Shown here one piece after another: positions 42,390 to 53,239 of a stretch of DNA of 64,000 bases. The DNA lies in NCBI GenBank assembly GCA_022925895.1, contig JAKSYS010000068.1:82110-146109 (forward strand), given 5' to 3'. The notes below the pieces were generated by a model. That model saw only the letters and a program-made list of their open reading frames with translations. It did not search any database and was not told the origin of the DNA. Both the position numbers and the translations under genes were made by a program. Each line of letters opens with the position of its first letter. The first letter of the stretch is position 1. The stretch is from Fragilaria crotonensis. Its lineage: Eukaryota; Bacillariophyta; Fragilariophyceae; Fragilariales; Fragilariaceae.

Positions 42390-42447
42390 GGCCGATGCTT
42401 ACAGAAAATAGAAAAAGACATGCCTAAAAAAAAGACGTCATTTTTGT
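42390..42447 (+). repeat. Left terminal inverted repeat of the Harbinger element
   Basis: Matches the reverse complement of 46823-46880, including GGCCGATGCTTACAGAAAAT, GACATGCC, an A run and GACGTCATTTTT. A weaker match (CAATGCTTAC) continues inward on both sides. Confidence 0.9.
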
Positions 42448-42653
42448 GGAAACTCAATGCTTACGTCCTCAAAAGTCGACATAAATCGAAACAAAAACGG
42501 TGTCGCTTTTTTTGGAACCGGGATCTTTTCGCCAGGCAAAGAAAAAGCGACACTGTTTTTGACTCGACCCGGCTGGAAACAAAAAGCGACACTGGAGTAC
42601 TCGCTACTAGCCTCATACGCATCCGATTGGCGCCGATTGCCAAGTTTTGCACA

Positions 42654-44515
42654 ATGTTCGTCAAAGCTAATTCTACCACCTTGCGCACCGTTTCTGAAGC
42701 AACCATGGGACTAAAAGCTTCGCGACTTCTCGCGATCGACATGGTAAAGGGTCTGTGTGGTGATGGTGGCGAAGATCCGCTCACCGAAAATGATTGTTTC
42801 AACAAAGATGGCGAGATTGATGACGAGAGACTCGAAAGTTATCTCATGCAAGATGACGACGACGACGAACGGAAGACAAAGGCGCGGATTGCTTTGGCGT
42901 ACATGGTTGGACAGAGAATTAAACGGAAAAGAAGTCTTGCTTGAGTCCGAGAGAGCGAAACCGCCCGCCCAAGAAAACGCGGATTTCACGCCCGAGGTGG
43001 TATACTGATCCGGTCACAGGAGCGCGGCGCAAGAAGACGCCAAAAATGAGTGCATGGTGGGAGGATTACATTGATGATCCGCAACCCGGCAATCAGCATT
43101 GGGCAAAGGAGTTTAGACAGAATTTTCGCTTACCATATGCATCGTATGTGATGCTTCTTGATATGATATCATCGGAAGCAAGCGACGGGTTGTTTGACAG
43201 ATGGATCAAGGCATATGAAAGGACCAACAACATAAAAAACCAAAAGGTTTCGCCAATCGAATTGCTTCTCTTGGGTTCGCTTCGTTATCTGGGAAGAGGA
43301 TGGACGTTTGACGACATGAAGGATGTAACATACATCAGTCGCGACGTCCATCGTAAGTTTTTTCACCAATTTGTCAAGTTCAGAGCAAAGGTACTGTATC
43401 CAATGTATGTGTCGGCGCCGCGTTCGGTCGAGGAACTGAGGGATTGTGAGCAGGAATACAATATTGCAGGCTTTCCAGGTTGCATTGGTAGCACCGATGC
43501 AACCCATATTCCTCTTGAAAAGGTTTGTTTTTCTTTGCGCCAAGCGCACCTTGGGGCGAAGTCGAAAAGTACGATGCGGACTTATAATCTGACTTGCAAT
43601 CATCGGCGCCAAATTTTGCACACAACATCTGGTCACCCTGGTAGATGGAACGACAAAACATTGATTCGTTTTGATACTTTTATGTCAGAGCTTCGCGACG
43701 GAGGCTTGGATGACAAGATGGATTTCGAGTTGCGGACGCGACAAGGAATGACGAGTGACGAGGAAGGTGACGACAGGATACTTAGACTCAAGGGCGCTTA
43801 CGTCATAGTGGATAACGGCTACCTTGAGTGGTCGACGACAGTGCCACCCGTGAAAGATTCGTGCAACCGGTCGGAGCTGAGGTTTTCTCAGTGGCTAGAG
43901 TCTATGAGAAAGGATGTTGAGTGCACCTTTGGGATCTTGAAAGGTCGCTGGCGAATTCTGAAGAGTGGAATTCGAGTTCACAACACGGAAGTAGGTGATA
44001 ATATCTGGCTCACCTGTTGTGCTTTGCACAATATGCTATTGGATGTTGACGGCCTGAGCAAGGCCTGGAAAAATGGTGTTCGTTCCCGTTGGGAGACGGA
44101 ATTTGGCGAGTTTCGAGACGAAGAGATTCCTTTTGCTGTTCGGAGATTGGTTGATCCTACGGGCACAGAGGACTTCCGTCTACGGCATTACGATGGGTCG
44201 CGATTTGGATATCGACGCCCGCCAATTGTAGTAAGTGATAATGAGGAGGAGGACGACGACGGCAATGAAAGTGATGGCAATTGCAGTCGCCATCGCAATC
44301 GCAATCGCAACGGGAGTGGTCACCGGCGCAATAGTACGACCGGAGCAGGAGGTCGAATCCAATCGGGTACCGCAGTCAACAAACTGAACTTCTTTCAGTT
44401 TCGTTCGCTGCTTGTCGAAAATTTCAATATTCGTTTTCACGAAAACAATCTGCAGTGGCCAAAGAGACTTTCTCGTTCGAGACCAAGAAATGTTCCTGTC
44501 ATGACGATTGTATGA
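42654..44515 (+). CDS. Harbinger DDE transposase (DDE_Tnp_4 / HARBI1-like), one frameshift
   Basis: Two overlapping frames. The first (ATG at 42654 to TGA at 42942-42944) gives an N-terminal acidic and basic region ending YMVGQRIKRKRS. The second, open from about 42930 to the TGA at 44515, continues SPRERNRPPKKTR, YTDPVTGARRKKTPKMSAWW and a helix-turn-helix-like segment (SPIELLLLGSLRYLGRGWTF). The RNase H core follows with catalytic D186 in GSTDATHIPL, D291 in VDNGYLEW and E327 in VECTFGILKGRWRIL (numbering from codon 42941). The tail is acidic and Asn/Arg-rich. This enzyme cuts and rejoins the element at TWA targets. The -1/+1 break near 42925-42940 could be an assembly indel, a small intron, or true decay. 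Confidence 0.9.
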
Positions 44516-44828
44516 ATCTGCAATCAAGAGGTGGGCCACCTGCCGCTGTCACGCGTCGTGCGATATTGTCGTTCTGGCATTGCGTTGCATGTGAAAATGC
44601 TGGCTGAGACTGCCGAGACTGTGGGGTGAGTCATGCATCGGCATCAGACATCGAAAAAGTTGTCATTGACGTCGTTGTTATAGCAGTGCGCATGTGTACG
44701 ATAATTGATTTCTAGTCGTTGTATTACTAGCTAGCTAGTAGTAGTAGACTATTTCTTCCCTGCCCATGTATTTCCCCGCCCCTTTCCCATTGTTACTTTA
44801 TTACCCGCCTCGTCTTCCGACAAAGTCT

Positions 44829-46601
44829 CTAGTCCGTGTAGTTGTTGTAGTCTCCGTTGCGAATGAGTTCCTGAATCGCTGGCGACTCATTCGCAAAGCA
44901 CGTCTTGCACCAAGTAATGTTGTGCAATCCCCGATTCACATCGCAACAACAAGAGCAGACACAAACTTTCTTGCATTTCAAGCAAGTGTGGTTTGTTGGA
45001 ATCAAGTTACACTCCATGCAAGTCGTGATGTTTGGAGTGCTGGCTGGCATACTATCGTTTCCGCCACCAGCATTTTCGACGACAACAATATCACGGTTTC
45101 TCCCACTCTCCTTTCCGTTCTTGTTGTTGCTGTTGTTTCCGCCACTGTCGTCGTTTCCGCCGCTGTCGTTTCCGCTGCTGCTCTCGATTCCGCTGGTGCT
45201 CTCAAAACTTCCACTTGTTCCAATCATTGGGGTTGCAATCCCAATCATCGCGACACCTCCTGACATCGCGCGTCGTTTTTTCTCTACAATCATATTGCTA
45301 TGGCGTCGACGCTCTTCTTCTTGCACCGTCACAAGAGCAGCTTCCAGTCTCTCGATTTCTTCTTCATTTGCCTCCAACTTCTCAAGCAAAGTTGCGTCAG
45401 GCTTCTTCTTCTTCGACGAAAGATTCAGCCTTTGAAGAAAAACTTCACTGCGTCTTTTACATGCAACAAGCTTATCACGAACGAGACGAACACGCAGACT
45501 ATGTTGCGCCTTCTCTTCCTTTTCGATAGCCTCCTCAGAAAGGTGCTCAAGCGTCTTGGTCAAGAGAGCCAATTCAGCCGCATCGCCAGCAGCATTAGCA
45601 GGTTGCACATTTGTATCAAGCATGTTGTTGTCACGTTTTTTCCCACGTCCACGTCGGTTGTCAACAGGAGCTGCACTGGCTGCAATCACTGCATTTCGCA
45701 TCGCGCTCCGAGTCGACGTGCCACGTCCGTACGACGTATTGGCTTTTGCGTTGCTAAAAAGTTTCGACACCATCTGCGCCCCATCATTAAGGGGGATGTG
45801 CCCCCAAAGGGCCCATGCAAGGAAACCCACCCCAACTTTGAAAAAAGAAGCATCAGCGGATGGTGAAAGAGGATCTTGTGGCTCCGCCGCCATTCCTTCA
45901 ACTTGTGTCATCGTTGCTGCAGGAGCAATTCCTATCGCAGCAGTTTCTGTCGTTGTTGTTACTGTAGCAGCAGTACTTGTAGCAGGAGCTTCCGTTGTTG
46001 CAGGGGGCTTGCAGAGTCCTTTCTCTTTAGCCTCTCGGTCATATTCGTTTTGCATGGCAACAAGACACCATTTGATGTAGTCATCCCAGTTAGTACCGGA
46101 TGGAAAAGATCCATCGCGATACGGTGAACCCGAAGCTGTCACAAGTGCCATCATCTTCTTGCAGGTCTTCACGACAGTTTTTCCCTTACCCAGTAATGTA
46201 CTACCGGGAATCCTGTCACAGTTCTTGAAGTTTTTCTGGGACAAGAGCTCCTTGGTGATCGACTTCTGTCCAACAAAAACATTTAGCCCGCCATGCCTAT
46301 GCAACTTTTGTGGCATAGTAAGGACAATTTGTCCAAATTCGTTTGGTTCCTCGGAACTGGTGAACATACCCTTGAACCTGTGTAGCCCATAGATGAACTG
46401 GTCGAGGTAACTGATGGTTTCTGGGTCATTGCCGCCAAAGTACAGATCAGTCATTGTCTTGGCCTGCTCGGCATCATTCATTGAATCTCCCCCCTGGGCA
46501 ATAGAAGGCGAATCGTAACATGCGAAAGCAATAAGGGCCTGCATCTCCATCAAGAGCTTCTTCGAAACGTTCGTTCCGACTCGCTTGCCCGCTCTCGACA
46601 T
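44829..46601 (-). CDS. Harbinger accessory protein with C-terminal Cys/His cluster
   Basis: A single frame of 590 codons from ATG 46601; an in-frame extension to 46679 is possible. It lies inside the inverted repeats and converges on the transposase. The N-terminal 230 residues look folded (MEMQALIAFACYDSPS, DQFIYGLHRFKGMF, GLNVFVGQKSITKELL, WDDYIKWCLVAMQNEYDREA). A Thr/Ala-rich linker follows, then a hydrophobic patch, a long coiled coil (about residues 350-460: EEAIEKEEKAQHSLRVRL ...) and a Gly/Asn/Ser spacer. The C terminus is CMECN..TCLKCKKVCVCSCC...WCKTC, a likely zinc-binding treble. Harbinger second proteins are usually Myb/SANT DNA-binding factors that carry the transposase to the nucleus and termini; no clear Trp-spaced Myb repeat is seen, so the zinc cluster may do this job. 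Confidence 0.75.
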   Translation of the reverse strand: MSRAGKRVGTNVSKKLLMEMQALIAFACYDSPSIAQGGDSMNDAEQAKTMTDLYFGGNDPETISYLDQFIYGLHRFKGMFTSSEEPNEFGQIVLTMPQKLHRHGGLNVFVGQKSITKELLSQKNFKNCDRIPGSTLLGKGKTVVKTCKKMMALVTASGSPYRDGSFPSGTNWDDYIKWCLVAMQNEYDREAKEKGLCKPPATTEAPATSTAATVTTTTETAAIGIAPAATMTQVEGMAAEPQDPLSPSADASFFKVGVGFLAWALWGHIPLNDGAQMVSKLFSNAKANTSYGRGTSTRSAMRNAVIAASAAPVDNRRGRGKKRDNNMLDTNVQPANAAGDAAELALLTKTLEHLSEEAIEKEEKAQHSLRVRLVRDKLVACKRRSEVFLQRLNLSSKKKKPDATLLEKLEANEEEIERLEAALVTVQEEERRRHSNMIVEKKRRAMSGGVAMIGIATPMIGTSGSFESTSGIESSSGNDSGGNDDSGGNNSNNKNGKESGRNRDIVVVENAGGGNDSMPASTPNITTCMECNLIPTNHTCLKCKKVCVCSCCCDVNRGLHNITWCKTCFANESPAIQELIRNGDYNNYTD

Positions 46602-46822
46602 GGTGCGCGCCGAATTCTTTTTGTTTGATGGATATTGTGTTGGATCCAAGAAGTTTGATTGACCAATACACATACACAAATTGGTATTGTTTCTACGCTG
46701 TGTGATTCAACGGCTCGTCGGCAGCACTTCTATACATTGCTAAAGAACTAATATAAACTTGTAGATTGTTTGCAGGGCCTTCAAGAAATGAACACTGTAA
46801 GCATTGGATTTCGTCAGACCAA

Positions 46823-46880
46823 ATAAAAATGACGTCGTTTTTTTAGGCATGTCATTTTCTATTTTCTGTAAGCATCGGCC
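46823..46880 (-). repeat. Right terminal inverted repeat of the Harbinger element
   Basis: Reverse complement of the left end. It ends ...GCATCGGCC and is followed by TAA. Confidence 0.9.
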
Positions 46881-47899
46881 TAAGCCCTCCCAAAAATGAC
46901 CTATTCTTCTGAATATATGGCGAGATGGCCGATTTGCTGAAAGGGTAAGGAAGCCAAACTTGAGGCATAGGGCATAGGGCATAGGGCATAGGGCATAGGG
47001 CATAGGGCATAGGGCATAGGCGATACTGGCCTGCTCAAGCATGCTCAGGGGCACCCAGAGAGGCAGCAAACATTTATGGCAACAGCATGTCCAGCACACA
47101 GGTCTACCCGAAACGGTAGGTTTTTGACGCAAGGAAAGGTTGTAAATCTGAAAACCCACTTTTGTAGAAGCAAAAAATCCTTTGGAATTCATGATATATT
47201 GTAATAGGAGGACGAACGAATGCTTGCAATTGTAATTATGAAATATGTCAACGCGCTAAACAGTAAAACTCGTGTTATTTGGATAGCACGTCATTGTACT
47301 GGCAGGACTATATTGAAAAGTGGGGAAAATGCGAGATAGTATTGTAATTTCCCCTTAAAAAGCTCAATTGTCTTTTTTAGGAGGAAAATATATCGTAGGT
47401 TGAAGATGAAAACGGAGTACTGTATTAACCCTACACCGTACGCAGTAGGACCTTGTACTCCGTAAGAGTTGGGGCTTTCTTCTTCGCTCAATGCGGGATT
47501 GCTTGGTCCTTGCAGAATTGAGTGTGCGCCATCCGGCCAATCAAAATCACGCGATCGCAATGTCGTCAGTCGTCACTCTCGCGAAGGCTCGTACGCATCG
47601 CCAAGGATGACGAGCTCCGTCACAGTTGCCGTACTAGTACCAGGTACACGTACAAATACTCCGTATATGGAAGGCACCTGGAATGGTATGATACAACGAC
47701 AAGTGTACCACCAGATACGGCGTGCTTACGCCACCACTACGCCGGTTGATTCGTTCCTCAACATCTACTCACTCTACCGGTAGATGCATACATGTAACAG
47801 CTCTGTACGGCGTGGTACTACAGTACAAGGTAGAGAGACAATGCCCAACGCCGAAAACGGAGTACATATCTTTCACATCGTCGATTTTGCAGATTAACC
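46881..47899. other. Intergenic region, 1.0 kb
   Basis: Between the Harbinger element and the lectin-like gene. Contains the heptamer array 46966-47020 and GTAC-rich sequence at 47620-47830. No gene is seen. Confidence 0.4.
46966..47020 (+). repeat. Heptamer array (CATAGGG)n
   Basis: About eight exact copies of a 7 bp unit, 55 bp in all, 86 bp outside the right end of the Harbinger element. It resembles a telomere-like G-rich repeat but is short and internal. Confidence 0.9.
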
Positions 47900-49716
47900 A
47901 TGTCCACATCCACGCCGGTGCCAAGCAAGGAAGATAACAAAAAGGGCATCGCAAACGCACTTGGCCTGCCTTTCCTGAAGAAATTATCAAGAAAGACCGA
48001 TTCGGGCAGCGTTCCTTCAGTCCCGAATGCGGGAAGGAAAGTGAAGACCAAGAAGCTCAGACGTATCCGGGGCTTGCTGACTGGCGAATCTCGTCGCGAG
48101 CGCAAAGCTAAGAAAGAAGCCGAGCACGCTGCAGCCGTTGCGGCTGGGAAAACCCCACCTGTCACCCAGGACCCTCTCGAGGATGATGAACAAGATACCA
48201 TTTATGGGGTTGATGTGGAGAACCAATCCGCCATTGGTCCGCTACCGCCAGTCCCTAATCAGTTGCTACCTGATGCAGAGCAGGATATCCATGATATTGA
48301 CGAAGGGGAAGGCGATGAACCATCCTTCATGACAGATGATGACAATTCGATGAATCAGCTTGCTCTTCAGGTTATCTTGCTTCTCATGGACCCCAAAACT
48401 CGTCGTTTCGAGTTGCTCCAGCTCGAGTTCGACTCCAACAAAGCCGTCGTCCGAGATGTCCTGTCGCAGGTTCCTCATTCCGTCACGGAGGAGGCGCTTC
48501 GCAATCAAAGCTACTCTGGGGTCTGCGACCGTACCGGACAGGAACTATACTATTCCACTCGCCTCTGTGATGTCTGCAGTGGTTCCGACGTCCTCATTGC
48601 GCTCCCAGCTGCTGTCGACGCAAGAGAATGCGCTAGACTTGCGAAGCCCATCCTTCAGGACAAGAATGTTATTGAAATGGTAAGTTCTTCTTCCTTTGGT
48701 GATGGACCTTGCACCATCATTTTGTGCCTGCTGACCAACGATTCTCACTTGCCACTACACTATACCGCACCTATGACCCATCATGATCCTAGCTTCGCGC
48801 CAGTGGAGTTGACACCTCCAGTCTTGAAAGGAGGGAAGCTGCCATCGCGTCTCCATTCGCCAAGATGACTCCTGCTACGCCGACTGCTCCTGCCATCCAG
48901 CCTCGCGACATCGACATTGCCTCCCGTCTCGAAAAGAAGGATGCCGCTCCGCCACCTTCTCCCACCAAGATTACGCCCCCTGTACCTAAGGCTCCTGCCG
49001 TTTCGAAAGCTCCCGCTGCTTCGAAGGCTCCTGCTGCTTCGAAGGCTCCTGCTGTTTCGAAGGCCCCTGCGGTTTCGAAGGTCCCTGCCGTTTTAAAGGC
49101 CCCTGCCGTTGCGAAGGCTCCTGCCGTTTCGAAGGCCCCTGCCGTTTCGAAGGCTCCTGCCGTTTCAAAGGCTCCAGTCGTAACAGCTGCTCCTCCACTT
49201 GCTGCCCCCCAAGCAGTTACCTCCATAGTTGCATCCCCTCCTTCCATCGATACCGCAGCCGAGGCTGTCATGCCTCCTGTTGAAGAGAAAAGGGAAGATT
49301 CCAAGCGTACGCTCTTCATCGTTCTCCTCGCGGCGGTTGCGGTTCTGATTCAGGTCATCCACATGTCTGTCACTGCACCTCTCAGTCCCGGCCACTCACT
49401 CTCCCCCAATGCATTTATGAGCAAGTGTGGCTACAAAGCGTTGTTGCCTTCTTGTCGAGAAGCGTCTTTAATCATGCACGAAGACGGAGTCTTGACGCTG
49501 TATGGCGCGGATGGATCCATCCAGTGGGAAATTATCGGCTCGAAATGCCGCTCCAGTGCCGATAACTGCAAAAATGGTCTCGTTGTGAATGACGATGGGA
49601 GCTTGGTGATCGGAGGGAAACGTATGAATGCTGCTGCAATTTATGGCGAGGCCATGTTTACACCATGGCCCTTCACGGTATCACCCCATGTACGACTAGT
49701 CAAGGGGAGGAAGTGA
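47900..49716 (+). CDS. Single-span membrane protein with KAPAVS repeats and bulb-lectin-like C-terminal domain
   Basis: Exon 1 is 47900-48679 and exon 2 is 48793-49716; the 113 bp intron (GTAAGTTC ... GATCCTAG) keeps phase 0 and joins the two long frames into 567 residues. The N terminus is lysine-rich, then acidic. Residues ~150-260 are a globular domain (LLMDPKTRRFELLQLEFD, AVVRDVLSQVP, SDVLIALPAAVDARECARLA). About twelve KAPA[VA]SK-type units follow (48980-49170), then KR and a transmembrane helix (TLFIVLLAAVAVLIQVIHM). The outer part has two bulb-lectin-like repeats, LIMHEDGVLTLYGADGSIQW and LVVNDDGSLVIGG. It is probably a type II protein exposing a carbohydrate-binding-like module. Family membership is inference. 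Confidence 0.75.
48990..49171 (+). repeat. Coding repeat of about 15 bp (K-A-P-A-V/A-S)
   Basis: Imperfect tandem copies of GTTTCGAAGGCTCCTGCC with third-base changes encode the Lys/Ala/Pro/Ser linker of the lectin-like protein. Variation in the codons shows that the array is not very recent. Confidence 0.8.
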
Positions 49717-50774
49717 AAAAAAGATGAAGGTCGACTCATGCCTTATTGCACAATTGCGCCTCCTCGATTACTTACTCAGTCGAGTCGCGAGTGCGCATTG
49801 CGAGTGGGGCTGTTTTGCACGATGATGCTGGGCATGCGACATACAAGTACACAACATTGCAACCGATGCTCACAAATTCCTACTACTAGTATTGATGTTT
49901 CACGATTTTCCCGATAAGTTATTTCTAGGCGGTCCTTGTAGACTGACCGCGCGCCGCAAGTATTTAAGTCAGGTGTGACGGTAAACAAATTGATATCACA
50001 CACGAAACGTGAGTACGGCGGCTTGGTAATATTTATTAATTGTTGCTACCGAAAGCATTCTAAAATGCTTGTCGCTCGTCTCTTGGACTTGCTTTGCTCC
50101 AACTCCGTTACTTATTCGCCTCCGGAGACTGAGTACTCGGATTCCTCTTCAACGAAGGAGTAACCCAACCGACTCATCGCAATAATTCACCTAGAATGTG
50201 CATATACCACAGCCCCCCCCCGTAATGATAATGACGACATGCTTACAGTACCAGGTACGACGAAGGATTCACCTGTTCTTTCCTGTAATCCGCACTTTAA
50301 AAATGGCGACAAGATGGGTTTGTTCCAGTTTCCACTTGCCGGTTTCCGCTTGCCATTTCCACTTGCCAATTCCATTGTTGCCAATTGCCACTTGCCCCTT
50401 TAGGTGACTAGAGTACTGGAGGACCAGGCTTGCCACTTGCCACTTGCCACTTTGGGTGACTAGAGTACTGGGGACCAGGTACTGTACTACTAGCACAAGT
50501 AACAATTTTGGGCTTGGTTCCCTGTACACTGGATGAACATATGCATATGACATACGCTGTGCTCCCTGTAACTTACAGCCTACAGCCTACTCGTACAGCA
50601 CACAGCACCCCGTACCAGTTGACCAGGTGCTCGAGTGCTCGAGTGCTGGAGGCTCGAGTAAGCAGAATGTAGACAGTGCATAGTCTCTTTACTGCTTTAC
50701 TGGCCATTGTATTTGTACCTGTTTTTATCACAGGCTCGGAGCTCGAAGTTGACTGCATGATGCATGACCCTTGC
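49717..50774. other. Intergenic region with CCACTTGCC repeats
   Basis: 1.06 kb between the lectin-like gene and the Copia element. At 50326-50395 and 50430-50452 CCACTTGCC-like units recur. GGTGACTAGAGTACTGG followed by GGACCAGG occurs twice (50403 and 50454). GTAC words and CTCGAGTGCTCGAGTGCT (50629) fill the rest. No gene is seen. Confidence 0.5.
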
Positions 50775-51018
50775 TGTTAAATCACCGTACTGTAGTAGCC
50801 CTACAGTATCTCTTTTGCGAATACTCGTATAGATTGCGACAGTAGATAACCTCTACTCACTTTCTATTTCCTGTTATTGTGAGCTTAGTTTAAGTTACAA
50901 AACTGATTTAGAGTCATCAATAGATCCAAGATGAGAGCACTCAAATGCTCTCTAATCATTGGACACATGTCCCTCATCCAGTAGCTTGTACACGAACAAC
51001 TAACATAAAAGACCTGCA
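50775..51018 (-). repeat. 3' LTR of the Copia element
   Basis: 244 bp, TG...CA. It is followed on the plus strand by a pyrimidine stretch (TTTCACCTCTCC), i.e. the polypurine tract on the coding strand, and then by the RNase H stop codon. Confidence 0.85.
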
Positions 51019-51039
51019 ATTTCACCTCTCCAGTAGAGG

Positions 51040-51933
51040 TTACTTGTAAGCAGTCTTCATTCCATGACGTCCTATCCCTGTGTCAGCTCCCTCAGGTAGA
51101 TCCCTGCCTCCTGGGAGGTCTTTTGCGTTCTTGGACTTGGTCTTGACACCAACAGTAGTCCAACCAACCTCAGGACGATCACCAGGACATACAGTACTGT
51201 TACTGTCTACTAGCACTGTTGCATCGTCGCATGGCATACTGCCGGTAGCACAGTGATTCTCGACATCCTCCGTGGACTGGGGGTCGTACAGCGTTCCCAA
51301 AAACCCTTCGGATGTGATCTCAGCATGTTTCGTAAATAGGGTAGCAGGAAGGTTCTTTGTCATCATGTCGCTGGGGTTGTCGCCACTTCGTATGTGCTCA
51401 ACCCATAGTTCCTTACTTAAAATCATATCATTGACGAATCGGTATCTGATATCGACGTGTTTTGTCCTCTGCCCAATTGCGGTATTCTTAGCCATAAATA
51501 TTGCTCCAGTGTTGTCTTCCTTCAAGATACTCGGAAGCAAGGGCGCGTGGTTCCCGATCTCCGTCAGCAGCGACACAATGAATTTTACCTCAGTGGCCGC
51601 CATGCTCATAGCAACGAATTCTGATTCCGTAGACGAAAGTGTCACACCAGTTTGTTTCTTGGACTGCCACGATACGAGGCATCCGCCAATGGTCACGAGG
51701 TAGCCGGATATACTCTTGCGGTCACCACGGTCACTGGCATAATCAGTCAACAAACGCAACCACCCGTCTATCCTTAGGGGCCTCATCTTCAATCCCTGAT
51801 AGTCGCCGCTCTTGATGTATCCGATCAAATGTCTGAGGGCATTCCAATGTTCTTCGTTTGGGGCATTTAAGTGACACGTTAATTCGCGACATGCGTTCGA
51901 GATAGCGGGTTCCGACTTGCCGCAGGCAAACAT
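51040..51933 (-). pseudogene. Copia RNase H segment
   Basis: 297 codons containing DYASDRGDRKSISGYLVTIG, SWQSKKQTGVTLSSTESEFVAM (the RNase H core with its acidic residues), EDNTGAIFMAKN, KHVDIRYRFVND and DMMTKNLP, the standard Copia C terminus. The frame is offset from the reverse transcriptase ORF that precedes it, with the break near 51,930-51,990. The last ~75 codons are repeated in the tandem fragment 56719-56958. Confidence 0.9.
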
Positions 51934-52972
51934 GATACGACCGACGTAGGAACGGTACAGTTCCTGAAGTACAATTTCGTCTTCAGGAGTTGAGCGAAGA
52001 GGGGTGTCACTGCTGCACCAGGTGTCTTATGTTCCTTGACCTTGGCGTTGACATCCGTCTCAAAATCCCGTACAATGGCCTCAAGGTAATCTGTCATACT
52101 AGATCGTATGTACTTGCCCGATTTGTCTCGACCAGTTTCGTAGTCCACTCCCAGGTGACGTACCAGGTTTCCAAGATCAGAGATGGCAACCGCGTCTGAA
52201 ATGCCTTTCTTGATGCGATCCACATGTTTTCGAATGCCTGTGATGATAGAGTCGTCGCAGTACACGACCACCAGGACCAACAGGTTTCCATCAGGGTCAT
52301 GCAACGTGAACAGGCAAGGGTCGGTTTTGCACTGGGTTAAGCCCAAATTAATTAGAATTTTCGCGAATGTCATCATCCAAAGTCGTGGGCTTTGTACCAG
52401 GCCGTACTGGGCTCGCTTGAGTTTGATGATATGGTCCGCAAGGTAGATACCTTTACTCTCTAAGTACTCCAAAAGTCCTTCGGGGAATTCAATATAGACA
52501 TCGTTGTCTACGAGAGCGTTGAGAAATGCCGCTTCAACGTCAACCAAGATCTGAATCCAGTCGTCATGTTTCTCTTCTTGTTCCAATGTCACTGCGAGTA
52601 CCACTTTGATCGTAGTGTTCGTCGCAAGCGGAGAGTACGATTCGACATAATCAACTCCCGGTTCTTGTTCGTAGCCTCGGATCACGGATCGGACTTCCTT
52701 GTCCCATCAAGCTTTAATTTAAATATCCAGCGACACCGTAGTGTCTTACGATTATTTGGCAACTCGCTGCGTGGTAAGAATTCCCATGCGTCGCGCTTGA
52801 GGAAGTTTTCCAGCTCACCGTGCATAGAAGTTGTCCACTTTGGGTCATTGAGCTTAAGTAGAGCCTTGTAGTTCTTTGGTACACCAAGTTGAGGATCCGA
52901 TTGAAGTAAGGCGTTCATAACCAGTAGCGAGGACAATTCCTCCGCGCTTATGGTAGCAACCGACGCTTCCAA
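51879..52972 (-). pseudogene. Copia reverse transcriptase segment
   Basis: Two overlapping frames (52972-52682 and 52685-51879) encode the Copia RT: WTTSMHGELENFLKRDAWEF, RCRWIFKLKLDG, GVDYVESYSPLA, VDVEAAFLNALVDNDVYIEFPEG, QYGLVQSPRLW and VVYCDDSII with the YxDD-type site. The frame is lost just before the RNase H junction. Confidence 0.9.
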
Positions 52973-53239
52973 ATTGTCTTCGTTCCTGTGTACATCGGCG
53001 AAGGTACTGTTGACGCGCGGGCTCGTGCTCGAGTGACAGCACCCGAACCGAAAGCCGGAGCCAAATTCCTCCGCGCAGGACGAAGAGCATCTTCAACTGG
53101 TAGTCCTGTATCCTCCGTGCCGGCGGGCGTCGAGGGCGGAGATCCCAGAGATCGTCCAAGTCCGAACCGTCAGTGTCAGACAAAATGGGAATGTCCGTCG
53201 AGGTGGCAGGCAAAATGACTGAATCCGTCTTTAATCTAT

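Larger units (their letters stand above)
42390..46880. mobile_element. PIF/Harbinger DNA transposon, 4.5 kb, with two convergent genes
   Basis: The ends are inverted repeats of about 58 bp starting GGCCGATGCTTACAGAAAAT, with 3-4 mismatches. The flanks are TGA (42387-42389) and TAA (46881-46883), compatible with a mutated 3 bp TWA target duplication of the superfamily. Inside are a DDE transposase on the plus strand and a Cys-rich accessory gene on the minus strand, tail to tail. The structure is complete; the transposase carries one frameshift, so autonomy depends on whether that is real. Confidence 0.9.

Noticed and set aside
44766-45866. Plus-strand ORFs within the Harbinger accessory gene
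   Set aside because: Ser/Cys-rich shadows of the minus-strand coding sequence.
42387-46883. Perfect 3 bp target-site duplication of the Harbinger element
   Set aside because: The flanks read TGA and TAA, so a perfect duplication cannot be claimed.
46966-47020. Interstitial telomere
   Set aside because: CATAGGG is not the TTAGGG-type repeat expected for diatoms, and only eight units are present.
48789-49339. Minus-strand Ala/Gly-rich ORF (about 176 codons) across the lectin-like gene
   Set aside because: Shadow of the KAPAVS repeat; no start context and no hydrophobic or domain signal independent of the repeat.
51272-51703. Plus-strand ORF of 143 codons
   Set aside because: Antisense to the Copia RNase H segment.
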